Shown piece by piece: positions 7,478 through 14,093 of a stretch of 14,093 nucleotides of DNA. A model generated the notes under the pieces. That model worked only from the letters and a program-made list of their open reading frames with translations, was not told the DNA's origin and ran no database searches. Position 1 is the first letter of the stretch. The number at the start of each line of letters is the position of its first letter. The stretch comes from MED-G20 sp038108155. GTDB lineage: Bacteria; Bacteroidota; Bacteroidia; Flavobacteriales_D; Parvicellaceae. The stretch lies in assembly GCA_038108155.1 (NCBI GenBank), contig JAYNHP010000044.1, forward strand, positions 1 through 14,093. Reading direction: 5' to 3'. The position numbers and the translations under genes were made by a program.

Positions 7478-8434
7478 TTGACTAAAAACCAAATAACCAA
7501 TCTATTTAAAATTAAATATCCCATTATTCAGGCTGGGATGATATGGTGTAGTGGTTGGGAATTAGCTAGTGCTGTTAGCAACTCTGGAGGTTTAGGAATA
7601 ATCGGGTCAGGCTCTATGTATCCTGAAGTTTTAAGACAGAATATTTTAAAATGTAAAGATGCAACCAATCAACCATTTGCAGTAAATGTTCCATTGTTGT
7701 ATCCAAATATTGAAGAGCATATTAAATCAATTATTGAATTGAAAGTTCCAATCGTTTTTACATCAGCTGGAAATCCGAATACGTGGACTAAACAACTTAA
7801 ACAAAATAATATTAAAGTAGTGCACGTTGTTTCCAGCGTTAAATTTGCACTTAAGGCAGAATCAAGTGGAGTAGATGCAATTGTAGCAGAGGGTTTTGAA
7901 GCTGGTGGTCACAATGGAATTGAAGAAACTACAACCATGTGTTTAGTTCCGGACGTTGCCAAAGCTATAAATATCCCTTTAATTGCTGCAGGTGGAATAA
8001 TTGACGGTAAAAGTATGTTGGCAGCAATGATTCTAGGGGCAGATGGAGTACAAATGGGAACCAGATTTGTTGCATCTAAGGAATCTTCAGCACATGAAAA
8101 TTTTAAGGATATAGTTTTAAAGGCCAAAGAAGGAGATACAAGGTTGACTTTAAAAGAAATAACCCCTGTTAGAATGATGAAAAATAAATTTTTTCAGGAA
8201 TTGGAAGAACTTTATAAAACTAGTCCAACAAAAGAACAGCTGTTGAATAAATTAGGTAGGGGACGTGCAAAATTAGGAATGTTTGAAGGAGACTTAGAGT
8301 CTGGAGAATTAGAAATTGGTCAAGCATCTTCCCAAATAAATAATGTTTTTAGTGCAAAAGAAATCGTCCAGCAAATTATGACAGAATTTAATAGTGTAAA
8401 GTCTCAAATGTCCACATCTAATAAATTTATTTAG
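7478..8434 (+). CDS. Nitronate monooxygenase-family flavoprotein (2-nitropropane dioxygenase family)
   Basis: A 318-residue FMN-dependent TIM-barrel oxidoreductase. Motifs in order: YPIIQAGMIWCSG at 14-26, the nitronate monooxygenase N-terminal loop; AVNVPLLYP at 68-76; IVAEGFEAGGHNG at 135-147 with the family's conserved His145 in the FMN site; IPLIAAGGIIDG at 166-177; and GADGVQMGTRFVAS at 187-200, which binds the FMN phosphate. Members oxidise nitronates such as propionate 3-nitronate; close relatives include FabK-type enoyl-ACP reductases, so the substrate is not proven. It is probably cytoplasmic. The start is TTG 7478: an in-frame TAA at 7463-7465 blocks further extension, and the next Met (residue 21) would remove part of the flavin-binding loop. 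The gene is divergent from a barrel gene across 42 bases in which I find no full TAnnTTTG match. Confidence 0.85.
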   Translation: MTKNQITNLFKIKYPIIQAGMIWCSGWELASAVSNSGGLGIIGSGSMYPEVLRQNILKCKDATNQPFAVNVPLLYPNIEEHIKSIIELKVPIVFTSAGNPNTWTKQLKQNNIKVVHVVSSVKFALKAESSGVDAIVAEGFEAGGHNGIEETTTMCLVPDVAKAINIPLIAAGGIIDGKSMLAAMILGADGVQMGTRFVASKESSAHENFKDIVLKAKEGDTRLTLKEITPVRMMKNKFFQELEELYKTSPTKEQLLNKLGRGRAKLGMFEGDLESGELEIGQASSQINNVFSAKEIVQQIMTEFNSVKSQMSTSNKFI

Positions 8435-8451
8435 AAATACAACTTTGCCCT

Positions 8452-8459
8452 TAACTTTG
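8452..8459 (+). promoter_or_regulatory. Putative -7 promoter element (TAACTTTG) for the T9SS-cargo gene
   Basis: TAACTTTG is an exact TAnnTTTG match in the 37-base gap after the flavoprotein stop, 12 bases before the ATG at 8472. A weak TTTA lies 18 bases upstream (8430-8433) where the -33 TTTG would be. The element falls inside a longer TTG-started reading frame beginning at 8445, which supports the later ATG. Confidence 0.45.
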
Positions 8460-8471
8460 CGTTTTAATAAA

Positions 8472-10568
8472 ATGAATAAGTTTTTAAATAGCTCAAATAA
8501 TTTTACCATCTTTTTTTCTTTGGTTTATTTATTATTCTTCTCTAATAATTCATTCTATTCACAATGTAATTCTCCTTGCTTTTGTCTACAAGTTGACGAA
8601 ATTGGGGAAGTTTATATTGTTTGGGATACATTAAACATTACAAATATTAATCTTTTTGAACACCAATTTTATGCAGATACTGGGGGAGGTTTTGTCTTAA
8701 TTGGCTCAGAATCTAATCCCACAGTTAATTCTTTTAATTTTCAAAATTATTTTGCTGGGAATAATGCTTCTTCCTATTTTATCAAAAGTTTATATGGTTC
8801 TTCAGGATCAAATTTTTATTTCAGCGATACTATCTCTACCATATTTTTTGATCTAGTTAATTTATTTGATGGAAGAGTAGCATTATCATGGAATCATCCT
8901 GTTTCAGTAAATTCACTCCCTTCAAACAGCCAGTATATAATAGAGAGTTCTTCTCCTTCAAATCCACCTACTTCAGCTATTTGGAATCAAGTTGTCTCTC
9001 TTCCCATTGATTCTTTAAATTATACAGATAATATAAGTATATGTTCCGCGTGGCTAAATTATAGAGTAAGATTATCCTCAAGTCCTTGCGATTTTGTTTC
9101 CAATTTAGATGGTGGATTTATTGAGGATCAACAAGCACCAGATGCACCAATAATTAATTTGGTAAGTCAAGATACTTCCAATAATCACCTATATATTGAT
9201 TGGAATCCAAGCGTTGCTCAAGATGTTATGGCTTATATAGTTTTTAAATTTTCAAATGGATCATGGAACCCTTTAGATACTATTTTTGGAATACAGAATA
9301 CCTCTTTTTACGATACTACAACAACTACTTTTCAGAACGACATCGTCATGTACTCCATTGCTGCTATGGACAGTTGTAGTTCTGGTAATCCACCACAATT
9401 TAATACTTCCTCTGCTGGTGATGAACACAATAATATTTTATTAAATCAACAGTATGAACAATGTACGGGTGAGGTTTTATTAAGTTTTAATGAATATATC
9501 AATTGGCCATTTGGTGTATCTAGCTATAAAATATATTATAAGAACGATGCTAATTTAAATTGGCAATTATTAGATTCCACTAATTCTTTAAATTATTCTT
9601 ACATAATTCAACAAGGAAATATGAACTACAGTTTTATTGTAGTTGCAGAGTCAGATTCCTTGTCAATCAACTCTCTTTCTAATATTGTTGAGTTCTATGC
9701 AAATCAACCTCCAATTCCTCAATCCTCCTATATTTCACAAGTACAAGTCCATAGTGATACAATTTTTGTAAAATATATTGGAGATAATGGCATTGGAATT
9801 AAAAGTTTAAATATTTATAGATCTTTAGATAATGGAATAAGTTTTGAAATGATTGATTTTGAACCTAATCCTGTTTTTCCCTATACTTATTACGATTTAG
9901 ATGTTTATCCAAGTGAAAGGTCTTACCTATATCAAATGTCAGTAACAGACTCTTGTCTTAATGAAGTCGCTTTTTCAAATTTTGGTCAATCCATTTTTTT
10001 AGATGGTAGCTCTGAAGATTATTTAATAAATAATTTAGTTTGGAGTCCCTATCAAAACTGGGAAAATGGAGTAGAGAGGTACGAGCTTTCTACTTTTAAT
10101 AATTTAAACCCAACTTTTGAATTACTTATCGATTCAGATACTGCATTAAATTATCTACACGATTTTACCAATTTTTTAGAACCATTATTTGATGGTAATA
10201 TATGTTACCAAATATCAGCAATAGAAAATCTGTCAAGTTTAGGTTCCTCAGGAATTAGTACTTCAAACATTAAATGTTTACAAAGTGAACCAATTATTTT
10301 TATTCCAAATGCATTAGATTTAAATGGTGTTGTAAATTATTGGAAACCAATAATTAAGATGATAGACTTTTCTGACTACAAAGTTTCTATATACAGTAGA
10401 CAGGGGGAATTAATAGCATTATTGGACAATATAGATCAGATTTGGGATGGTAGAATTATGAATACAGGCAATATAGCATCTTCGGGAGTATATGTTTACC
10501 AGGTGGAATTTAAAAATCCAACTGGAAAGTACTTTCACAAAAAGGGACAAATAACTCTTATTAGATAA
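8472..10568 (+). CDS. Secreted fibronectin-III-like repeat protein with T9SS type B sorting domain
   Basis: A 698-residue surface or secreted protein. The first 35 or so residues (MNKFLNSSNNFTIFFSLVYLLFFSNNSFYSQ) are a signal peptide for Sec export. The mature part consists of about five or six Ig/FN3-like units of 90-100 residues, recognisable by recurring patterns such as LYIDWNPS, YIVFKFSNGSW and YKIYYKNDANLNWQLLDST followed by Y.F.VVA. The last 90 residues, from IFIPNALDLNGVVNYWKP (about 608), through VSIYSRQGELIALLDN and IWDGR, to GVYVYQVEFKN and ITLIR at the end, match the gliding-motility-associated C-terminal domain, the type B signal for the type IX secretion system. The cargo would be exported across the outer membrane and released or anchored. 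No catalytic domain is visible; adhesion or matrix roles are guesses. ATG 8472 is preferred over TTG 8445 because it starts the signal peptide cleanly. Confidence 0.85.
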   Translation: MNKFLNSSNNFTIFFSLVYLLFFSNNSFYSQCNSPCFCLQVDEIGEVYIVWDTLNITNINLFEHQFYADTGGGFVLIGSESNPTVNSFNFQNYFAGNNASSYFIKSLYGSSGSNFYFSDTISTIFFDLVNLFDGRVALSWNHPVSVNSLPSNSQYIIESSSPSNPPTSAIWNQVVSLPIDSLNYTDNISICSAWLNYRVRLSSSPCDFVSNLDGGFIEDQQAPDAPIINLVSQDTSNNHLYIDWNPSVAQDVMAYIVFKFSNGSWNPLDTIFGIQNTSFYDTTTTTFQNDIVMYSIAAMDSCSSGNPPQFNTSSAGDEHNNILLNQQYEQCTGEVLLSFNEYINWPFGVSSYKIYYKNDANLNWQLLDSTNSLNYSYIIQQGNMNYSFIVVAESDSLSINSLSNIVEFYANQPPIPQSSYISQVQVHSDTIFVKYIGDNGIGIKSLNIYRSLDNGISFEMIDFEPNPVFPYTYYDLDVYPSERSYLYQMSVTDSCLNEVAFSNFGQSIFLDGSSEDYLINNLVWSPYQNWENGVERYELSTFNNLNPTFELLIDSDTALNYLHDFTNFLEPLFDGNICYQISAIENLSSLGSSGISTSNIKCLQSEPIIFIPNALDLNGVVNYWKPIIKMIDFSDYKVSIYSRQGELIALLDNIDQIWDGRIMNTGNIASSGVYVYQVEFKNPTGKYFHKKGQITLIR

Positions 10569-10569
10569 A

Positions 10570-11838
10570 TTAAGTTTTTTGCTTTTTCTTTTTTGCTGCT
10601 GGGAAAAGAATATTGTTTAATATTAGTCTATATCCGGGAGAATTTGGATACAGATTTAAATCAGTAGGAGGGTCATTAACATAATGTCTGTAATCTTCTG
10701 GGTCATGTCCTCCATAAAAAGTCCATTGTCCTTTTCCGTACTCTCCATGAATGTATCTTGCAGTTCCAAAAACTTTGGATTCTCCCATCACCAAAACATT
10801 TGATTTTATCAAGCTAGACTTAAAATCTGTAGTTTGTCCCATAAAGCCTTTTATTACTCTCGTATGGTTTTGGCAAAGTAGAGTAGGTACTATGTCCCAC
10901 TTTGCAGAAAAATCAAATAAGGTAAATAAGTCTTGATTTTCTGGAAGTTTATGTAACATAGTTCCATCAATATCTGAAAACTCATACTCCATTGGGTTAG
11001 ACTTAAGTTTGAAATCTTTAAATGCTAATGTTTTATTATAATCAAGTTTGGATTGTGCATTTGGATCTGCTTTATCTCCATCAAACATATATTCACAAAT
11101 ATCAGTATTTTCAGCTGACATTGCTATGTCGTAAGAGTCAGTCCCAGAGCACATTGTGAATAAAAAACCGCCTCCGGCAATAAATTCTTTAATTGATTTA
11201 CCAACTTGTAACTTAAGCTCGGACACTTTATTAAACCCTAATTCTTTTGCTCTTAGTTCTGCATTTTTCTGTTGTTGCATATACCAAGCAGCATTTCTAT
11301 AGTTTCTGTAGAATTTCCCATACTGTCCTGTAAAATCTTCGTGGTGTAAATGAAGCCATTCGTATTTAAATAATTCATTTTTTATGATTTCTTTATCGTA
11401 TATCTCATCGTAAGGAATCTCTGCATAAGAAAGTACAAGTGTTACAGCATCATCCCATGGTTGTTTGCCTTTAGGGGTGTATACTGCAATATTTGGAGCT
11501 TTTTCTAATCTTACAATTTCCTGGTTTACTTCAGGATTTGCAATATTTGATTTTATTTGTGCTACCTTAGAATTGGTGAGAATATTAAAACTAACTCCTC
11601 TAATAATGCATTCTTGTTGAATTGAAGAATTATTTTTAATCAAAAAGCTCCCTCCTTGGTAATTTAAAAGCCAATCAACTTCAATATCATTTTGTAATAT
11701 CCAATAGGCAATTCCATAAGCTTTTAGATGATTGGTTTGATTATCTTCCCCCATTGGAATTAAAATAAATGATGCTGAGTAGGATGTGTTTATTAGAAGA
11801 AAAACTGATAATGTAATGATTTTTTTCAGAATTTTCAT
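10570..11838 (-). CDS. Periplasmic protein of the so-called asparagine synthetase B family, function unknown
   Basis: A 422-residue protein with a signal peptide (MKILKKIITLSVFLLINTSYS) and no membrane anchor. It strongly resembles Bacteroidota proteins usually labelled 'asparagine synthetase B', but it has neither the N-terminal Cys2 nucleophile nor an SGGxDS pyrophosphatase loop, so that label is unsupported. Notable conserved-looking stretches are YTPKGKQPWDDAVTLVL at 120-136, WLHLHHEDFTGQYGKF at 161-176, GGGFLFTMCSGTDSYD at 222-237, LCQNHT, and FYGGHDPEDYRHY at 374-386. Gly-rich GGGF.F before Cys230, with HHEDFTG earlier and GGHDPED late, recalls the layout of a class I glutamine-amidotransferase-like or ThuA-like fold; this is inference only. 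It ends in a short basic tail, KKKKQKT. The gene follows dnaB by 30 bases on the same strand, probably in one transcript, and its stop is one base from that of the convergent T9SS cargo gene. Confidence 0.75.
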   Translation of the reverse strand: MKILKKIITLSVFLLINTSYSASFILIPMGEDNQTNHLKAYGIAYWILQNDIEVDWLLNYQGGSFLIKNNSSIQQECIIRGVSFNILTNSKVAQIKSNIANPEVNQEIVRLEKAPNIAVYTPKGKQPWDDAVTLVLSYAEIPYDEIYDKEIIKNELFKYEWLHLHHEDFTGQYGKFYRNYRNAAWYMQQQKNAELRAKELGFNKVSELKLQVGKSIKEFIAGGGFLFTMCSGTDSYDIAMSAENTDICEYMFDGDKADPNAQSKLDYNKTLAFKDFKLKSNPMEYEFSDIDGTMLHKLPENQDLFTLFDFSAKWDIVPTLLCQNHTRVIKGFMGQTTDFKSSLIKSNVLVMGESKVFGTARYIHGEYGKGQWTFYGGHDPEDYRHYVNDPPTDLNLYPNSPGYRLILNNILFPAAKKKKQKT

Positions 11839-11868
11839 TTAGAAATAAATATTAGAAAGTTTTTAATT

Positions 11869-13398
11869 TTAAAAAGGATCATCATCGGAAGAATCGTCAT
11901 TCATTTTTGATGGCATGGTGAAAGAGGAAATATCGTCTCCAAAATCATTATTAGGTTGTATTCCTGCGTTATACATAAAATCATTTTGGCTAAGGCCATC
12001 TAAATCTGAGAATTTAGCATATTTACCTATAAATTTTAATCTTACATCTTTAAGTGAACCATTTCTATGTTTTGCTATGATAATTTCTCCTTGGTTATTG
12101 CATGGTGAACCATCCGGCCACTCTGTGAGTTGATAGTATTCAGGACGGTAAATAAAACCAACAATATCTGCATCTTGCTCAATAGCTCCAGAATCTCTTA
12201 AATCTGAAAGCATTGGTCTCTTATCTCCTCCTCTTGTTTCAACAGATCTACTAAGCTGTGAAAGTGCAATTATCGGAACTTCTAGCTCTTTAGCAATTTC
12301 TTTTATAGATCTTGAAATATTACTTATTTCCTGTTCTCTATTCCCTCCTTTTCCCCCTGAACTCATTAATTGCAAATAGTCAATAATAATTAACTTAACA
12401 TTATGTTGTTGTTTAAGTCTTCTACTTTTTGCTCTTAATTCAAAAATTGAAAGTGCCGGTGTATCGTCAATATATATTGGGGCTTCCGAAAGAGATTTGG
12501 TTCTTTCAAAAAATTGTTCAAATTCAGACTTGGAAAAATTACCTCTTCTTATATCTTCTGCTGGTATTTCTGCTTCTCCAGAAATTAATCTATTAACCAA
12601 TTGTATGGAACTCATTTCTAAAGAGAAAATTGCTACAGGATGCTCGTAATCTACAGCAACATTTCTTGCCATAGACAATACAAAAGCTGTCTTTCCCATT
12701 CCTGGTCTTGCAGCAATAACTATCATGTCAGATTTTTGCCAACCGGAAGTAATTTTATCTAACTCTTTGAACCCAGAACCAACCCCATTAATGCCATCTT
12801 CCTTTTGCATAGCAATCTCAATTTCTGATTGAGCTTTGAAAATAAGAGAGGCCATAGATTCATAGTCTTTTCTGATATTTCCTTCTGTAACTTTGAAAAG
12901 TTCACTCTCTGCCTCGTCTAGTAAATTGAATACATCAGTTGTTTCATCGTATGCATTTTGAATTACTTTTCCCGAAATTCTTATCATTTCTCTTAAAATA
13001 TACTTCTGAACAATAATTCTTGCATGAGATTCTGCATGGGCTGCAGATGCAATTCTATTGGTAAGTTGAGAAATATAATATGCTCCACCAACAAAATCTA
13101 AGTCTCCATTAGATTTTAATTTCTGTGTAACTGTTAATATATCGATACTTTCAGATGAAGAAAATAAATCTTGTATAGCCGAATAAATTTTTTGATGAGC
13201 CTCTTTATAAAAAATCTCAGGTTGGTGAATAATATCGATAACGTCATTTAAGGGCGATTTTTCTAGCATGAGTGCCCCTAATATAGCTTCTTCTAAATCA
13301 ATTGCTTGAGGGGGAAGCTTTCCTATCCCAGATAGGTCTTGTGGCCTTGTAATTGCTTTTAGTGTAGATTTTTTTGGTATTTCAACTCGTTTTTCCAT
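11869..13398 (-). CDS. dnaB: Replicative DNA helicase DnaB
   Basis: A 509-residue hexameric 5'-3' helicase of the replication fork. The N-terminal DnaB domain (about 28-135) begins PPQAIDLEEAILGALML and is followed by the linker helix that docks between subunits. The C-terminal RecA-like domain has Walker A ARPGMGKTA at 230-238 (K236, T237), the catalytic Glu261 in FSLEMSS, Walker B IIIDYLQL at 337-344, the sensor segment ALSQLSRSVETR at 378-389 and SDLRDSGAIEQDAD at 398-411. No intein or truncation is seen. The last residues, DDSSDDDPF at 501-509, are acidic and end in Pro-Phe like the C-terminal tip of SSB. ATG 13398 is supported by a normal N-terminus and an upstream TACATTTG. The periplasmic protein gene lies 30 bases downstream; a lipoprotein gene is divergent. 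Confidence 0.96.
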   Translation of the reverse strand: MEKRVEIPKKSTLKAITRPQDLSGIGKLPPQAIDLEEAILGALMLEKSPLNDVIDIIHQPEIFYKEAHQKIYSAIQDLFSSSESIDILTVTQKLKSNGDLDFVGGAYYISQLTNRIASAAHAESHARIIVQKYILREMIRISGKVIQNAYDETTDVFNLLDEAESELFKVTEGNIRKDYESMASLIFKAQSEIEIAMQKEDGINGVGSGFKELDKITSGWQKSDMIVIAARPGMGKTAFVLSMARNVAVDYEHPVAIFSLEMSSIQLVNRLISGEAEIPAEDIRRGNFSKSEFEQFFERTKSLSEAPIYIDDTPALSIFELRAKSRRLKQQHNVKLIIIDYLQLMSSGGKGGNREQEISNISRSIKEIAKELEVPIIALSQLSRSVETRGGDKRPMLSDLRDSGAIEQDADIVGFIYRPEYYQLTEWPDGSPCNNQGEIIIAKHRNGSLKDVRLKFIGKYAKFSDLDGLSQNDFMYNAGIQPNNDFGDDISSFTMPSKMNDDSSDDDPF

Positions 13399-13403
13399 TC
13401 AAA

Positions 13404-13411
13404 CAAATGTA
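13404..13411 (-). promoter_or_regulatory. Putative -7 promoter element (TACATTTG) for dnaB
   Basis: On the minus strand TACATTTG exactly fits TAnnTTTG and lies five bases before the dnaB ATG, implying an almost leaderless mRNA. No TTG is found 17-23 bases further upstream, so the -33 part is weak or absent. It shares the 77-base divergent gap with the lipoprotein promoter. Confidence 0.42.
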
Positions 13412-13436
13412 AACTATTAAAGATTATCCATTTGAT

Positions 13437-13468
13437 TTTGATGCTTTAAAAATTATCAAATAACTTTA
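13437..13468 (+). promoter_or_regulatory. Putative promoter (TTTG-N20-TAACTTTA) for the lipoprotein gene
   Basis: TTTG at 13437-13440, a 20-base spacer and TAACTTTA at 13461-13468 fit the Bacteroidota -33/-7 pattern with one mismatch in the -7 element (final A for G). The -7 ends 7 bases before the ATG at 13476, again predicting a very short leader. Confidence 0.45.
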
Positions 13469-13475
13469 TTAACAA

Positions 13476-14093
13476 ATGTTAGTAAACCTAAAAGTTAAAA
13501 TATTAATTTTTGTTGCATCGACCCTACTTTACTGCGGGTGCACTAAAAAAGACAACAGTCCTCCGAATTTATTAGTCCAAAGTCCATTGTCCAATCAGTC
13601 TTTTCAGTTGCCCTGTGATATTAAAATTTCTGGATATGTGACAGATAATGATAAAGTAGATAGAGTAGAGGTGAATCTTGTTTCTGGAAATTCTGCTACT
13701 ATTGTCCAAGGTTTTGACCTTAATGCGGATAGTTCATATTTTGAATATGATCTTTCTTTTACTGTAGATGATCTATTGCTTTTAAGCGGAAGTTATTTTA
13801 TTAATATTAAAGCTTATGATGAGTTTGGAAATTTTACTTCAGAATTTATTTCTATTTATTTAAATGAAATCCCAAAAACTCTCCAATCATTAATTTATAT
13901 AACTAATAATACCAACCAAACTTTTATTTATCAGCAAGACTCCACTGGGAATTCACAACTGGTTAAACAATTATTAGGAAACCATTTGCTATCCTTAGGA
14001 AATTCAAGAACTCAACACTTATTTGTAGGAACTGATCAAAATGGTGATTTCTTTGATTTGAATAATTTCACCAAACTATGGAATGTTCCAGTG
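13476..14093 (+). CDS. Lipoprotein with Ig-like domain and probable beta-propeller, 3' end outside window
   Basis: The frame is open from ATG 13476 to the window end, 206 codons without a stop. The product begins MLVNLKVKILIFVASTLLYC, then GCTKKDN: a short basic-hydrophobic signal with a lipobox-like YCGC, so Cys22 is the probable lipidated residue (Cys20 is a weaker alternative). TKKDN after the Cys is a charged stretch that may influence export to the cell surface in Bacteroidota. NSPPNLLVQSPLSNQSF at about 27-43 starts an Ig-like domain that runs to about 127 through ISGYVTDND, DRVEVNLV, FINIKAYDEFGNFT and SIYLNEI. From about 131, LIYITNNTNQTFIYQQD and later HLFVGTDQNGDFFDLNNF have the spacing of beta-propeller blades. 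The role is unknown; a surface-anchored binding protein is likely. It is divergent from dnaB across 77 bases. Confidence 0.75.
   Translation, partial: MLVNLKVKILIFVASTLLYCGCTKKDNSPPNLLVQSPLSNQSFQLPCDIKISGYVTDNDKVDRVEVNLVSGNSATIVQGFDLNADSSYFEYDLSFTVDDLLLLSGSYFINIKAYDEFGNFTSEFISIYLNEIPKTLQSLIYITNNTNQTFIYQQDSTGNSQLVKQLLGNHLLSLGNSRTQHLFVGTDQNGDFFDLNNFTKLWNVPV

Noticed and set aside
7436..7492. Longer N-terminus for the small barrel protein, starting at 7492
   Set aside because: It adds 19 polar residues before a perfect signal peptide and overlaps the divergent flavoprotein start.
8445..8471. TTG start at 8445 for the T9SS cargo
   Set aside because: It places extra residues before the signal peptide and contains a TAACTTTG promoter element; ATG 8472 is better.
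8472..10300. FN3-like units as recent DNA-level tandem repeats
   Set aside because: The units resemble each other only in structural pattern; I saw no shared nucleotide blocks, so they are old, diverged domains.
10573..10595. T-rich tract after the T9SS cargo stop as a rho-independent terminator
   Set aside because: There is no GC-rich inverted repeat before it, and it encodes the Lys-rich C-terminus of the convergent gene.
11915..12133. Plus-strand ORF antisense to dnaB
   Set aside because: It is a shadow of the conserved helicase reading frame with no recognisable protein features.
1..14093. CRISPR array, tRNA/rRNA genes, insertion sequence, phage or defence system
   Set aside because: No regularly spaced direct repeats, no cloverleaf-like sequence, no transposase or integrase, no terminal inverted repeats and no defence-type nuclease or toxin-antitoxin pair were seen in any reading frame I examined.

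Overview
The window looks like part of a marine-type, strongly AT-rich Bacteroidota chromosome, most likely Flavobacteriales. The evidence is a T9SS type B sorting domain on a secreted protein, a DUF6089/PorG-like outer-membrane protein, Bacteroidota-style TAnnTTTG -7 promoter elements, few visible Shine-Dalgarno sequences, and the sequence character of the dnaB, WcaF-like and 'asparagine synthetase B family' proteins. A run of 10 Ns at 539-548 shows that this is a scaffolded draft or metagenome assembly. I cannot name a genus.

Positions 1-5732 are the 3' end of a plus-strand polysaccharide (exopolysaccharide or O-antigen type) operon. In order it holds a GT4 glycosyltransferase (cut by the window edge), an NAD-dependent sugar epimerase/dehydratase (split by the N gap), an AsnB-type glutamine amidotransferase, a second GT4 glycosyltransferase, a WcaF-like O-acetyltransferase and a GT2 glycosyltransferase. 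Stops and starts overlap (ATGA, TAATG, ATGA) or nearly touch, so the genes are probably translationally coupled. The one real gap, 4410-4443, carries a plausible internal promoter. Together the genes would make a nucleotide sugar, perhaps amidate a uronic acid, assemble a repeat unit and O-acetylate it.

Positions 5729-8434 hold two minus-strand outer-membrane beta-barrel proteins, one PorG/DUF6089-like with a long basic C-terminal tail and one small barrel. They are divergent from a plus-strand nitronate monooxygenase-family flavoprotein. Positions 8472-10568 encode a large secreted protein with fibronectin-III-like repeats and a C-terminal T9SS type B sorting signal.

Positions 10570-13398 are a minus-strand pair: dnaB (replicative helicase), followed 30 bases downstream by a periplasmic protein of the so-called 'asparagine synthetase B' family, which lacks asparagine synthetase motifs. 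Divergent from dnaB, a lipoprotein gene with an Ig-like and probably beta-propeller architecture starts at 13476 and runs off the window.

There is no gene-free stretch longer than about 80 bases, and I see no tRNA, rRNA, CRISPR array, insertion sequence or attachment site. I found no clear new multi-gene system. The best leads are the AsnB-type enzyme in the polysaccharide operon, the mis-named periplasmic family next to dnaB, the SSB-like C-terminal tip of DnaB, the basic tail of the PorG-like protein, and promoters almost touching start codons.
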